A stretch of 43,883 nucleotides of DNA from Bacteroidales bacterium (GTDB lineage: Bacteria > Bacteroidota > Bacteroidia > Bacteroidales > UBA12077): positions 1 to 43,883 of the forward strand of contig JAHOYT010000090.1 in the NCBI GenBank assembly GCA_019038645.1. The letters are read 5' to 3'. A program made the position numbers and the translations under genes. Positions 1 to 8,649 of the stretch are shown here, one piece after another (position 1 is the stretch's first letter; each line of letters opens with the position of its first letter). The notes below the pieces were generated by a model. It was given only the letters and a program-made list of their open reading frames with translations. It made no database searches and was not told where the DNA came from.

Positions 1-243
1 GTCACAATTAATTAAAGCCTTATTATATTCCTTTGTTTTTAAAAATGCTTCTGCTCTTGCTAAATAATAATCAGCTTTTGGGTTTTCTGAAATAATCTTA
101 TCTAATGTATCTAATGCGCTTTGGTAATTTCCTTTTTTAAGTTCCGAAAATGAATACAATGCCGAAATATTAATATTCTGGGATATTAATACAAACGGGA
201 TTATCATAAAATATAATAATGCTATGTATTTTTTTCTACTCAT
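1..243 (-). CDS. TPR-repeat protein, exported, C-terminus outside window
   Basis: This partial gene is read on the minus strand from an ATG at 243 down to the left edge; 81 codons are visible without a stop. The N-terminus begins MSRKKYIALLYFMIIPFVLI, a typical signal peptide with a basic start and a long hydrophobic core. It is followed by a helical stretch containing SALDTLDKIISENPKADYYLARAEAFLKTKEY in pieces, which fits one tetratricopeptide repeat and the start of another. TPR proteins are interaction scaffolds, so no enzymatic role can be inferred. The ATG overlaps the last 8 bases of the upstream secreted-protein gene (ATGAGTAG contains that gene's TAG stop), which suggests translational coupling. 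In Bacteroidota, TPR proteins often sit beside type IX cargo or gliding-type proteins, but the partner here is unknown. Confidence 0.75.
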   Translation of the reverse strand, partial: MSRKKYIALLYFMIIPFVLISQNINISALYSFSELKKGNYQSALDTLDKIISENPKADYYLARAEAFLKTKEYNKALINCD

Positions 244-2848
244 AAAATGTATTTACTCCTGAGCTATTTGTATAAACATGAATAAATCCTGTTGCAATTC
301 TTACTTCAAGTCCCGAAATCCGTGATTCCCAAATATCGCAAATATAATAATAGACACCTGTGGGAACATCCTCATTTGATTTATTTGTTTTTCCGTCCCA
401 TTCAATTAATGGATTCTGAGTTTGAAATACCAGTTCTCCCCATCTGTTAAAAATCTTCATATCAACTTTTTCAACAAAGCTAAGTGGATTGTCAGCAATA
501 AATATATCATTTATTCCATCGCCATTAGGTGAAAAAACATTAGGTAACTTATAGTAAGAGCAATTATCAACACATTGTATAACAGATAATTCACTTTCGT
601 TATTAAACGAATCGACTGCTGCAACAGCGTAACATCCTCCCATTGATGATTCAGGAAAATGCTCAAAAAAAGTGTTTTCTGCACCTTCAATTCTTACAAT
701 TGAATCCGGAGTAGATTCAGTGCTGTTAGTATAATAGATTTTATAGGCAACCACATCGTCGGCACAGGAAAGATTCGGGTTATTCCAGTTTAAAATATTT
801 TTGAGACTATCGCATGAAGACCTTACATTTAACGAAGGAGGACATGGCCGCTGATAATCATTTGGTGTACGACAATTTTCATGTGACCAGTTTATTGTTG
901 GATATTCCTGAGTATCTATTTTATACACACCTATACTTTTTATTTTGTAACAGTATGATTTTCCATTTTTTAATTCATCATCTGAGTAATTTCTGGACGT
1001 TGTATAATCTATAGAATCGAAAACCAGAGTTGTATTATTAAGTCTGTATATCACATATTCATTATCGTACCACGGTGTGTTTTTATGGATATCCATTTCA
1101 ACTTTATTATCGGAAGGTGTTAATTCAAGAAAAATAGTGGATGCCAGCTGAGGAATTCCGATACGGAATCTGTCGCCCGGAGTATCGTTAAATAATGCAA
1201 CCTCATATGAATATTGTGTTTCCGCTGTGTTTAATCCAATATCATTAAAAAGAGTATCATCCAGTCCTTCAATAGTATCAATAATTTTTAAACGCATTCC
1301 TAATGCATCATCTGATCTGTATATGACATATTCAAAAGGGCCTATTGCTCCTGAAACTGTATCAAGACGATCCGGTTTTGCCCATTTTACCATAATCTCA
1401 CCGTTTGTAACATCTGTATTTAAAATCGAAACATTTGTAATTACCGGGAATCCCGGTTCAAGTGAAGCACAAGTTTCTTCGGACGGATAACTTTGGGCCC
1501 CGTCTGCAAACTCAGCAACAACTCTGTAACAGTAATTAAAACTCTGAACCAAACCTTCCCCATCATCATTATCGATAAAAGTTGTATCAATTGTTTCGCC
1601 TGCATATTCATAACCAGTTTCTTCAGGCAATCCTGTTGTGCAGCTATCTGGTGTATAATCGAGAGAACCTTCTTTTCTTCGATAAATTAAATATTTTTCA
1701 GGATTACAATCAGGTGCTACCCAGTTTAATCTTATATATGCATTACCCGGATCAGTTTCCAGCCCGTAAGGTGCCGGACCAATAACTTTTACCAGCATTC
1801 TTTCAACTCCAACTAATTTTACTTCCGGGTGATCATCTTTTGCAGAAATAATAACCATATATGAATCATCTCTTATATGATTGCAATCTGTAATCCATTG
1901 GAATCTTGACACAGCCTCACCCGGAACACTTGATACTTCGGTAAGTATTGCCGGTTTTGTCTCAAATAAAAATGGACCACCAGTAGCAGTAAGTTCAATA
2001 TTATTAAGATCAGAATCGGTACTTCTGAATAATACTTCAATAGTATCGCCTGCCAGAACACATATTTCACCAATAGAATCTATTTCGGGAGGATGATTTT
2101 CCGATGCGTATACATCAATCTGAATATCTCTTGTAATTGAACCCATTTTAACACCCTTGCGCCACTCATCAATCAATATTGCAATGTTAAATTTCCCGGT
2201 ATCCGGAGGCGTATCCCATGTCAAATCACCGGTTATTTCATTAATTCCAATGGAACTTGTTGCCGGAGGCAGAGTATAACCAACGATAGGCTCACCATCT
2301 TCACCTGTACAGATCGATAATGAATAACGAAGATCATCACCATCAATATCATAGGCGCCAGGGTTATGTACAAATACCCTGTATTGGGCTGCCAGGTTAA
2401 TCGGAGGATTTAAAAGAACCGGTGCATTATTGGGTCCCATTGACGGATTAACAAATAAAGTTGTTTTTACAGAAAAAACTGTGTTAACAGAGTTGGGTAT
2501 ATTCTCAACCCCAAAATTTCTGTTTGGGTCCTGAACAAGAATTTCATAAACTCCGGGTCCGGGAAAAGTATGAAGAGCAATATATCTGTTTCTCTGGTAA
2601 AAATCAGGTAATTCTAACATTTCACTTCTGGGAATAGTTGAAAAAGTTCCGTCGCCCCATTCTACCTCAAGCTCTTCTCTGTCAACGCTGCTTAAGGTAT
2701 AAGTATATGTTGTAACTGTAATTTCATATGTTAATTCTGATACCTGAATATATGTAATTTCTCCGGCCCTGTTATGTGTTGCATACATACAGGTTATTCC
2801 TGAAAAAAAGAATATTATTAACAAGCTATAAAATTTTTTAAAATTCAT
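236..2848 (-). CDS. Secreted multi-domain protein with gliding-motility (CHU_C/type IX) C-terminal domain
   Basis: This 870-aa protein starts with a signal peptide (MNFKKFYSLLIIFFFSG, then CMYATHNRAGEITY). The N-terminal third looks like PKD/cadherin-type beta-sandwich modules, with phrases such as DIDGDDLRYSLSI and ITGDLTWDTPPDTGKFN. The middle has several fibronectin type III-like modules (APYGLETDPGNAYIRLNW and similar). From about residue 768 the C-terminus is a classical CHU_C domain: LPNVFSPNGDGINDIF, then KIFNRWGELVFQT, then EWDGK and VPTGVYYYICD. In Bacteroidota this domain marks export by the type IX system and often cell-surface attachment. The N-terminus overlaps the stop of the DUF6702 gene by 11 bases, and the 3' end overlaps the TPR gene by 8 bases, so the three probably form one transcript. 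The ligand or substrate is unknown; it is likely an adhesin or surface structural protein. Confidence 0.88.
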   Translation of the reverse strand: MNFKKFYSLLIIFFFSGITCMYATHNRAGEITYIQVSELTYEITVTTYTYTLSSVDREELEVEWGDGTFSTIPRSEMLELPDFYQRNRYIALHTFPGPGVYEILVQDPNRNFGVENIPNSVNTVFSVKTTLFVNPSMGPNNAPVLLNPPINLAAQYRVFVHNPGAYDIDGDDLRYSLSICTGEDGEPIVGYTLPPATSSIGINEITGDLTWDTPPDTGKFNIAILIDEWRKGVKMGSITRDIQIDVYASENHPPEIDSIGEICVLAGDTIEVLFRSTDSDLNNIELTATGGPFLFETKPAILTEVSSVPGEAVSRFQWITDCNHIRDDSYMVIISAKDDHPEVKLVGVERMLVKVIGPAPYGLETDPGNAYIRLNWVAPDCNPEKYLIYRRKEGSLDYTPDSCTTGLPEETGYEYAGETIDTTFIDNDDGEGLVQSFNYCYRVVAEFADGAQSYPSEETCASLEPGFPVITNVSILNTDVTNGEIMVKWAKPDRLDTVSGAIGPFEYVIYRSDDALGMRLKIIDTIEGLDDTLFNDIGLNTAETQYSYEVALFNDTPGDRFRIGIPQLASTIFLELTPSDNKVEMDIHKNTPWYDNEYVIYRLNNTTLVFDSIDYTTSRNYSDDELKNGKSYCYKIKSIGVYKIDTQEYPTINWSHENCRTPNDYQRPCPPSLNVRSSCDSLKNILNWNNPNLSCADDVVAYKIYYTNSTESTPDSIVRIEGAENTFFEHFPESSMGGCYAVAAVDSFNNESELSVIQCVDNCSYYKLPNVFSPNGDGINDIFIADNPLSFVEKVDMKIFNRWGELVFQTQNPLIEWDGKTNKSNEDVPTGVYYYICDIWESRISGLEVRIATGFIHVYTNSSGVNTFYE

Positions 2849-3341
2849 CAGATATAATTATATATTCATTATTTTTTATGTTGAACTGATATCCTTTTTC
2901 CAATTTTCCGTTTTTAAATATCAGTAAATTTTTCTGATCAGGATACAAATCCAGTAATAAAGTATTTTTTACAATTAAATTTCCTTCTATCTCACTCACT
3001 GCACAATCATAAAAAAACCAGGTAGCTTCAAAGTTCGATTTTATTCCTGTATTTTTTAAAACTAATTCTTTGTCTTTAAAAAGTACTTTAAAATGTTCTG
3101 CAAAATAATTATCAATTACTTCCTGATATAAGCTATAATTGCCATTTTCATTAAAATCAATTTTAATGTTATATAAGTGCGAAAATAAGATTTGAAAATC
3201 GTCAGTAAAAATTTTAAATGATAAAGAGATATTATCTTTTTCAGGTTGATATTCCATATTCGTAACTGACACATGTACAGGGTGCATCAGAAAACTATTT
3301 GAAAAAATGAATATATAAAGGCATTTTAGTAATAAATTCAT
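2838..3341 (-). CDS. DUF6702 family exported protein
   Basis: A 167-aa protein with a signal peptide (LLLKCLYIFIFSNSFLMHP) followed directly by HPVHVSVTNMEYQPEKDNIS and then LSFKIFTDDFQILF. The HP(V/L)HVSVTxxEY start and the KIFTDDFE-like motif are what I recognise as the DUF6702 family, common in Bacteroidota and often next to HupE/UreJ-type membrane proteins and M1 peptidases. Here a HupE-like gene diverges 55 bp upstream, which supports the assignment. The biochemical role is unknown. The single histidine after the signal peptide and the HupE link could suggest metal handling, but that is inference. Its last bases overlap the start of the secreted CHU_C gene, so it is probably the first gene of a three-gene unit. 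Confidence 0.75.
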   Translation of the reverse strand: MNLLLKCLYIFIFSNSFLMHPVHVSVTNMEYQPEKDNISLSFKIFTDDFQILFSHLYNIKIDFNENGNYSLYQEVIDNYFAEHFKVLFKDKELVLKNTGIKSNFEATWFFYDCAVSEIEGNLIVKNTLLLDLYPDQKNLLIFKNGKLEKGYQFNIKNNEYIIISDEF

Positions 3342-3396
3342 AGCTTAAAATTACGATTTTTTTATTTCTTTGAACTAAATTTTTGAATTAACAAAA

Positions 3397-3981
3397 ATGA
3401 GCATTTTTCAACTTTACTTTCAACTTGGCGTTACACATATAACAGATATTCAGGGATATGATCATATTTTATTTTTATTAACTCTTTGTGCTGTTTATAC
3501 TATAAAACAGTGGAAAAATGTTTTGGTATTAATAACAGCCTTTACTTTAGGCCATTGCACAACTTTGGTTTTAGCTACATTAAATATATTAAGCATCCCG
3601 TCTACTGTTATTGAATTTTTAATTCCGGTAACAATATTGTTAACAGCAATTGCTAACATCGTTCAAAAAGGCGATTACGTAACACCTAAATTACATGCTA
3701 TAAAATATATGACAGCACTGTTTTTTGGTTTAATTCATGGTTTGGGCTTTTCAAACTACTTAAATAGCTTATTAGGGCTGGAATCAAATATCGTAAAACC
3801 TCTTTTTGCTTTTAATATAGGGATCGAAGCAGGTCAAATGCTTATTGTTTTAATTATTTTCGGTATAACCGGATTAATAACTAATGTTCTTAAGTTTAAT
3901 AAGCGTGAATGGAACATGGTCTTATCAGGCGCAGGAATAGGTGTGTCACTGATATTAATTTTAGAACGACTCCCTTTCTAA
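3397..3981 (+). CDS. HupE/UreJ-like membrane protein
   Basis: A 194-aa integral membrane protein with about six hydrophobic segments. The N-terminus has THITDIQGYDHILFLLTLCA, matching the HupE/UreJ family signature (Gly/Asp-His-Ile pattern in the first helix), then AFTLGHCTTLVLATL and FFGLIHGLGFSNYL, each with a conserved His in a Gly-rich context. The histidines H14, H23 and those in LGHC and LIHG could coordinate a metal, and members elsewhere act as nickel or cobalt permeases. No hydrogenase or urease genes are in the window, so a nickel role is only a possibility. It is transcribed away from the DUF6702 gene across a 55-bp divergent region, an arrangement seen in other Bacteroidota. The family assignment is good; the substrate is not known. 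Confidence 0.8.
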   Translation: MSIFQLYFQLGVTHITDIQGYDHILFLLTLCAVYTIKQWKNVLVLITAFTLGHCTTLVLATLNILSIPSTVIEFLIPVTILLTAIANIVQKGDYVTPKLHAIKYMTALFFGLIHGLGFSNYLNSLLGLESNIVKPLFAFNIGIEAGQMLIVLIIFGITGLITNVLKFNKREWNMVLSGAGIGVSLILILERLPF

Positions 3982-4015
3982 TACTTTCACGATGAGCTAA
4001 ATCATCATAATATAA

Positions 4016-4045
4016 TTGGAAACCTGATTATTATTAATTATTTTG
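4016..4045 (+). promoter_or_regulatory. Bacteroidetes-type promoter of the caspase-like gene
   Basis: TTG at 4016-4018, a 20-bp spacer, then TATTTTG at 4039-4045, about 31 bp before the ATG at 4077. This fits the Bacteroidetes primary sigma consensus (TTTG, 19-21 bp, TAnnTTTG) with a slightly short -7 element. The plsY promoter at 16354-16384 has the same arrangement, TTTG-20-TATTTTG. Expected transcription start is about 4052. No experimental support. Confidence 0.45.
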
Positions 4046-4076
4046 GTGAGGCCTAATCAAAATCATTATTTGAATT

Positions 4077-5963
4077 ATGAAAAATTTAAAAATATTCTTG
4101 ATATTCCTTGCTATTACAAGTTTTTCTACGAAGACTATTGCTCAGCAAATTGAGAATCTTAGAATAAAAACATTAGAAGATAAACTAAACCTGATATATG
4201 ATATATCGCATGAAAAAGCAGGTCAGTTATTTGATATTAAAGTCTTATGTTCCGATAATGAAGGACAAAATTTTAATATTCCGTTAACTTCTGTCTCCGG
4301 CGATTATGGCAATAACGTTGAAGGTGGGAAAGACAAAATTATTATTTGGGATGTATTAAAAGACAGGAAAAACCTGAAAGGTGAAAATTATGTTTTTAAA
4401 ATTATTGCGTCACCAGGCAAAGTTGTAAATCAAACTGATCATGCTGAATCATTTCATTTCGAACTGGTTGATTGTTATAAAAAAGATAAAAAAATTGTTT
4501 GTGCATTAAAAATTACTAACAAAGGTAAAGAACGCGATCTTAAAATAATTAACCGCTTAGCCCGCGTTTATGATTTTAAAGGCAAAAATATTGCAGCACA
4601 ATATTCAAAACTCGGAAGAGTTCAGGGCGATGCCCGTTATGCAGCACCTACATTAACATTTCAGCCAAATCAAACAGATATTGCTTTATTTAGTTTTAAT
4701 ATTCCGGATAGTTTTTCAAACAGAATAAAGATGCTTGAATTTGGAGTTGAAATTTTGGAAATAACTTACGGCCTTGACCTGAAAACAGGGAATATTCAGT
4801 TCAGGGATATTTCTTTTGATAATCCTCAGGAATCTGCCAAAACAGAATTAATATCTCAGGCAACGAACCTCAATATTGGTCCTGAACTAACAAGAACCGT
4901 AGATACAAAACCTCCGCAAATAAGCTTTAGTAATCCACAATTAACCAAGGATAAAGCTACAGTGGTTAATACCGAAGAAGTAATTGTTCACGGAAAAGTA
5001 ACCGACGAAAATGGTATTTTTGAGCTTACCATAAATGGAATGAGTGCAAATCTAAAAGATAATGGTAATTTTGAATCAGATATTTATCTTGTTGGAGGTA
5101 AGAATAATATTTTTGTAAGAGCTACAGATAAGTTTAATAATTCCATTGAAGAAACTTATGCAATTGTTTATCAACCTTTATATAAGCAGGATCAGCGACA
5201 AACAAGTATTAATAAAAATGATCCTTCGGTGCTTGATGAAAAAACTGCGAAAGAAGGAAAATACTATGCATTGTTGATTGGTGTTAACGAATATCCTGAT
5301 CCGGAAATTATGAATCTTGATCAGCCTGTAACTGATGCACAAAAGCTTTATAATACATTAACAACAAAATATACTTTCGAAAAGGAAAATGTAAAGCTTC
5401 TTCAAAGTCCTACACGTGAGCAAATAATATCCGAACTTGACCGGCTAAACAGGGTAATCACAGAAGATGATAACTTACTTGTATTTTATGCAGGTCATGG
5501 TTATTGGGATAAACAAGATGAAGTTGGATATTGGCTACCATCAGATTCAAAAAAAGCAAATACAGCCAATTGGATGAGAAACACAACCATACGCGACTAT
5601 TTAAGAACAGTAAAAACCAAACACACACTATTAGTCGCCGATGCGTGTTTTAGTGGTGGTATTTTTAAAACCAGAAAAGCATTTGCCGATGCGCCAAAAT
5701 CCGTTCAAAAATTGTACGAAGTTCCAAGCCGTAAGGCAATGACAAGCGGAACGTTAAAGGAAGTACCGGACCGAAGCGTGTTCTTACTTTATTTAAATAA
5801 GAGATTGTCAGAAAATACAAAGCCCTATATTTCAGCTGAAGAGGTTTTTAGTAGTTTCAAAATTGCAGTTTTAAATAATAGCCCTAATATTCCTCAATAT
5901 GGTGAAATAAAAGATACCGGTGACGAAGGAGGTGATTTTATTTTTATAAAAAGAGCAAATTAG
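4077..5963 (+). CDS. Exported caspase-family (C14) protein with N-terminal beta-sandwich modules
   Basis: A 628-aa protein starting with a signal peptide (MKNLKIFLIFLAITSFSTKT, then IAQQ). Residues 25-115 match a beta-rich domain common in Bacteroidota, with SVSGDYGNNVEGGKDKIIIW as its most conserved part. Residues about 280-370 form a glucodextranase/bacterial Ig-like module (TKPPQISFSNP to IFVRATDKFNNS). The caspase fold begins near residue 395 (KYYALLIGVNEYPD) and carries the catalytic dyad: His474 in YAGHGYW and Cys524 in VADACFSGG. Family knowledge predicts a cysteine endopeptidase with basic P1 preference (metacaspase-like) or caspase-like. The signal peptide places it in the periplasm or outside the cell, so an intracellular death role is unlikely. 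A promoter lies just upstream. A small STAS-like gene follows 28 bp downstream and may share the transcript. Substrate and activating signal are unknown. Confidence 0.88.
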   Translation: MKNLKIFLIFLAITSFSTKTIAQQIENLRIKTLEDKLNLIYDISHEKAGQLFDIKVLCSDNEGQNFNIPLTSVSGDYGNNVEGGKDKIIIWDVLKDRKNLKGENYVFKIIASPGKVVNQTDHAESFHFELVDCYKKDKKIVCALKITNKGKERDLKIINRLARVYDFKGKNIAAQYSKLGRVQGDARYAAPTLTFQPNQTDIALFSFNIPDSFSNRIKMLEFGVEILEITYGLDLKTGNIQFRDISFDNPQESAKTELISQATNLNIGPELTRTVDTKPPQISFSNPQLTKDKATVVNTEEVIVHGKVTDENGIFELTINGMSANLKDNGNFESDIYLVGGKNNIFVRATDKFNNSIEETYAIVYQPLYKQDQRQTSINKNDPSVLDEKTAKEGKYYALLIGVNEYPDPEIMNLDQPVTDAQKLYNTLTTKYTFEKENVKLLQSPTREQIISELDRLNRVITEDDNLLVFYAGHGYWDKQDEVGYWLPSDSKKANTANWMRNTTIRDYLRTVKTKHTLLVADACFSGGIFKTRKAFADAPKSVQKLYEVPSRKAMTSGTLKEVPDRSVFLLYLNKRLSENTKPYISAEEVFSSFKIAVLNNSPNIPQYGEIKDTGDEGGDFIFIKRAN

Positions 5964-5991
5964 CATAACTGGTGTAGGTAAACTTAATATT

Positions 5992-6360
5992 ATGAGTTAT
6001 AAAGTTAAATATATTAAGAAAAAGAACTATTTAATTAGAAAAATAAGTGGGAAACTTAATTTTTCCAATGTGATGGATTCCTGGCAATATTTGGTCGAGA
6101 ATGACCTGAAAGGGAAAAAATATAAAGGAATAATTAATGATTTTAGTGATACGGATTTAGTAATGAATTTTGAAAAGTTAGAACAACTTTTAAAATTTTT
6201 TAAATTAAACAACGAATTGTTTGAAAGCTTAAAAATAGCAGTAATTATGACAAATCCGGATAATATTGTTTTCCCTGTTTTTGCAAAAAAAATTTCCTCT
6301 TTTAATATTAAAGCATTTTCTACACTGGAAGGCGCTGAAAAATGGATGCTTACTAAATAA
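5992..6360 (+). CDS. Small STAS/SpoIIAA-like protein, function unknown
   Basis: A 122-aa soluble protein without signal peptide. The N-terminus (YKVKYIKKKNYLIRKISGKL) reads as a pair of beta strands ending in a G-K-L turn, followed by alternating helices and strands (KYKGIINDFSDTDL, LKIAVIMTNPDNIVFP, FNIKAFSTLEGAEKWM). This is the order of elements in the SpoIIAA-like/STAS-like proteins common in Bacteroidota, where the ending SxxEAxxWL is typical. No serine in a DS motif marks a clear phosphorylation site. It lies 28 bp after the caspase-like gene in the same direction and 84 bp before the KamA-family gene. The fold assignment rests on pattern only, and no function can be given. Confidence 0.55.
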   Translation: MSYKVKYIKKKNYLIRKISGKLNFSNVMDSWQYLVENDLKGKKYKGIINDFSDTDLVMNFEKLEQLLKFFKLNNELFESLKIAVIMTNPDNIVFPVFAKKISSFNIKAFSTLEGAEKWMLTK

Positions 6361-6444
6361 ATTGTTATTTAATTCCTACAAAACATAATTATTGTATATC
6401 TCCCCTATTTTTGTTATCTTATTGCACCACTAATTGAATAAAAA

Positions 6445-8640
6445 ATGTCTGCAATAGTCCACGAATTAGATCAAATTGCCATATCTGTAAAATCGCATAT
6501 GCTTCTGAGAAAGTTACTAAGAGAAAATCCTGTGCTTGATGAAATTATGCGAAATGCACGCAATGAAACTGAAGCTTTAATCGGTGTTAGAAACTATATT
6601 CTTGAGGAGTTAAAAAAACACAAAGATGCGTACAGGTTTTATAAACGTGAAGCAATTGGCCGTGAAACGTTTGAAAAACTAGAATGGAAAGATTTTGCGG
6701 CAATTCGTTTGTTAGATTATATAGATAATGCAGGTCGTGAATTCGATGATCTAAACTTACGTGGCGAAAAGGCTATAAGTAACCCAATCGCTTTAATTTG
6801 GTTAGCAGTAAACTTTGGAACCGGAGGAGCAAAACCATTCTTTTTTGAAGATATGCTACAGCTTTTCAGACAATTTACAGGTAAATTAAAAAAAGAAAAT
6901 CCATCAAAGGAACAAGTGGAACAGTGGATGGAAAGATGGTGTTATGGTCTGGATCCACGCATTGCAAAACTTCGTGAAGAAAATCGTGAACGTATATTAA
7001 AAATCATAATTGAAAAAATTGATTCAGGAGAAATTAAAGATTCTAAATATTCCTTTGAAAAAGGAATGTCGCAGGAGCAAAAATTCCTAAAAACATTAGA
7101 ATGGTGGGACGATCGTCTTTTTCATTTACGATTTGCTGTCCGGTCACCGGATTTGTTAAATGAGCTTTTAGGGAATTCTCTGGATCCCGATACTATGAAA
7201 GTATTATATGAAGCTAAAGAAAAAGGTATTCCGTTTTTTGTAAATCCATATTATTTATCATTGTTGCATGTGCGTGTGCCATACTTTGCGGTTGGTGCCG
7301 ATCTGGCTATTCGGCATTATGTAATTTATAGTAAACAATTACTTAATGAATTTGGTCACATAATTGCCTGGGAAAAAGAAGATATAGTTGAACCCGGAAA
7401 ACCAAATGCTGCTGGCTGGCTTTTACCCAACGATCATAATATTCATCGTCGTTATCCGGAAGTGGCAATTCTGATACCTGACACAATTGGCCGTGCATGT
7501 GGCGGACTGTGCGCATCATGTCAGCGATTGTATGATTTCCAGAGAGGAAATCTTAACTTTAATCTCGACAAATTAAAACCACGCGAAACCTGGGATGAAA
7601 AGCTACAAAGTCTGTTAAAATATTTTGAAGACGATCCTCAACTACGTGATATACTGATCACAGGGGGTGATGCGCTAATGAGTTCTGATAAATCACTTGA
7701 AAAAATCTTAACCGGAATCTACGAAATGGCTCTTCGTAAAAAGGAAATCAATAAATCGAGAGCTAATGGTGAAAAATATGCTGAGATTCTAAGAGTTAGA
7801 CTTGGATCAAGATTACCGGTTTATCTGCCTCAAAGAATTACATATGATTTAACCCAAATCTTAAAAGATTTTAAAGAGAAAGCATCTAAAATTGGGATTA
7901 AACAATTTGTTATTCAAACGCATTTTGAATCGCCAATGGAAGTTACGCCTGAAGCACGTGAAGGAATTCGAAAGCTTATAACTGCCGGATGGACGGTTAC
8001 AAATCAACTGGTATTTACAACTGCTGCATCACGCCGGGGGCATTCTGCAAAACTAAGAAAAGTACTTAACGATATTGGAATTATAAATTACTATACTTTT
8101 AGTGTTAAAGGTTATATGGAAAACAATTTCAATTTTGCTACCAACGAAAGAGCTGTTCAGGAACAAATGGAAGAAAAGATCTATGGTAAAATTCCTGAGA
8201 AATATTATAATAAAATAAAAGATTTTCCTAATCATTCGGAAACATTGGTTGAAAATATTTCTGATCTTAGAAACAAAGCTGAACTTCCTTTTCTTGGTAC
8301 CGATCGTAATGTACTAAACTTGCCGGGAGTTGGGAAAAGTCTTACTTTCAGAACCATCGGAATTACACGCTACGGCCGACGAATTTTGGAATTTGATCAT
8401 GATACAAATCGTAATCATAGTCCGATTATTAAAAAAATGGGAAAAGTTATTATCATTGAATCTAAATCTATTAGTGAATACCTGCAACAACTTGAAAGTA
8501 TTGGCGAAGATATATCCGATTATGAAAGCATCTGGGGATATTCAATTGGAGAAACAGAACCACGGGTTCCTATATATGAATATCCTGAGTACGAATTTGA
8601 AATAACCAAGGAAAATACAAATCTGGAGATTATAGAATAA
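6445..8640 (+). CDS. Divergent KamA-family (lysine 2,3-aminomutase-like) radical SAM protein
   Basis: A 731-aa protein, much longer than the roughly 415-residue clostridial lysine 2,3-aminomutase. The radical-SAM cluster motif is clear: Cys352, Cys356 and Cys359 in RACGGLCASCQRLYDFQ (CxxxCxxC). Downstream are DILITGGDALMSSD (SAM-binding GGD-type motif), RVRLGSRLPVYLPQRIT and FVIQTHFESPMEVTPEA, all typical of KamA. Lys631 in NLPGVGKSLTF lies where KamA has its PLP-binding PGGGGK lysine, so both SAM and PLP binding are plausible. About 300 residues precede the radical-SAM core. No kamD/kamE, kdd or other lysine-fermentation gene is nearby, so the substrate is not predictable. A possible -7 element, TATTTTTG, is at 6406-6413. 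The gene converges on pyk with a 9-bp gap and no evident terminator. Confidence 0.85.
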   Translation: MSAIVHELDQIAISVKSHMLLRKLLRENPVLDEIMRNARNETEALIGVRNYILEELKKHKDAYRFYKREAIGRETFEKLEWKDFAAIRLLDYIDNAGREFDDLNLRGEKAISNPIALIWLAVNFGTGGAKPFFFEDMLQLFRQFTGKLKKENPSKEQVEQWMERWCYGLDPRIAKLREENRERILKIIIEKIDSGEIKDSKYSFEKGMSQEQKFLKTLEWWDDRLFHLRFAVRSPDLLNELLGNSLDPDTMKVLYEAKEKGIPFFVNPYYLSLLHVRVPYFAVGADLAIRHYVIYSKQLLNEFGHIIAWEKEDIVEPGKPNAAGWLLPNDHNIHRRYPEVAILIPDTIGRACGGLCASCQRLYDFQRGNLNFNLDKLKPRETWDEKLQSLLKYFEDDPQLRDILITGGDALMSSDKSLEKILTGIYEMALRKKEINKSRANGEKYAEILRVRLGSRLPVYLPQRITYDLTQILKDFKEKASKIGIKQFVIQTHFESPMEVTPEAREGIRKLITAGWTVTNQLVFTTAASRRGHSAKLRKVLNDIGIINYYTFSVKGYMENNFNFATNERAVQEQMEEKIYGKIPEKYYNKIKDFPNHSETLVENISDLRNKAELPFLGTDRNVLNLPGVGKSLTFRTIGITRYGRRILEFDHDTNRNHSPIIKKMGKVIIIESKSISEYLQQLESIGEDISDYESIWGYSIGETEPRVPIYEYPEYEFEITKENTNLEIIE

Positions 8641-8649
8641 AATCAATTA

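Noticed and set aside
4077-5963. Caspase-like gene as part of an abortive-infection defence system
   Set aside because: The protein has a signal peptide, and no gasdermin, nucleotide sensor, CRISPR or STING-type gene lies nearby.
6445-8640. Lysine-fermentation cluster
   Set aside because: None of kamDE, kdd, kce or kal genes is present near the KamA-family gene.
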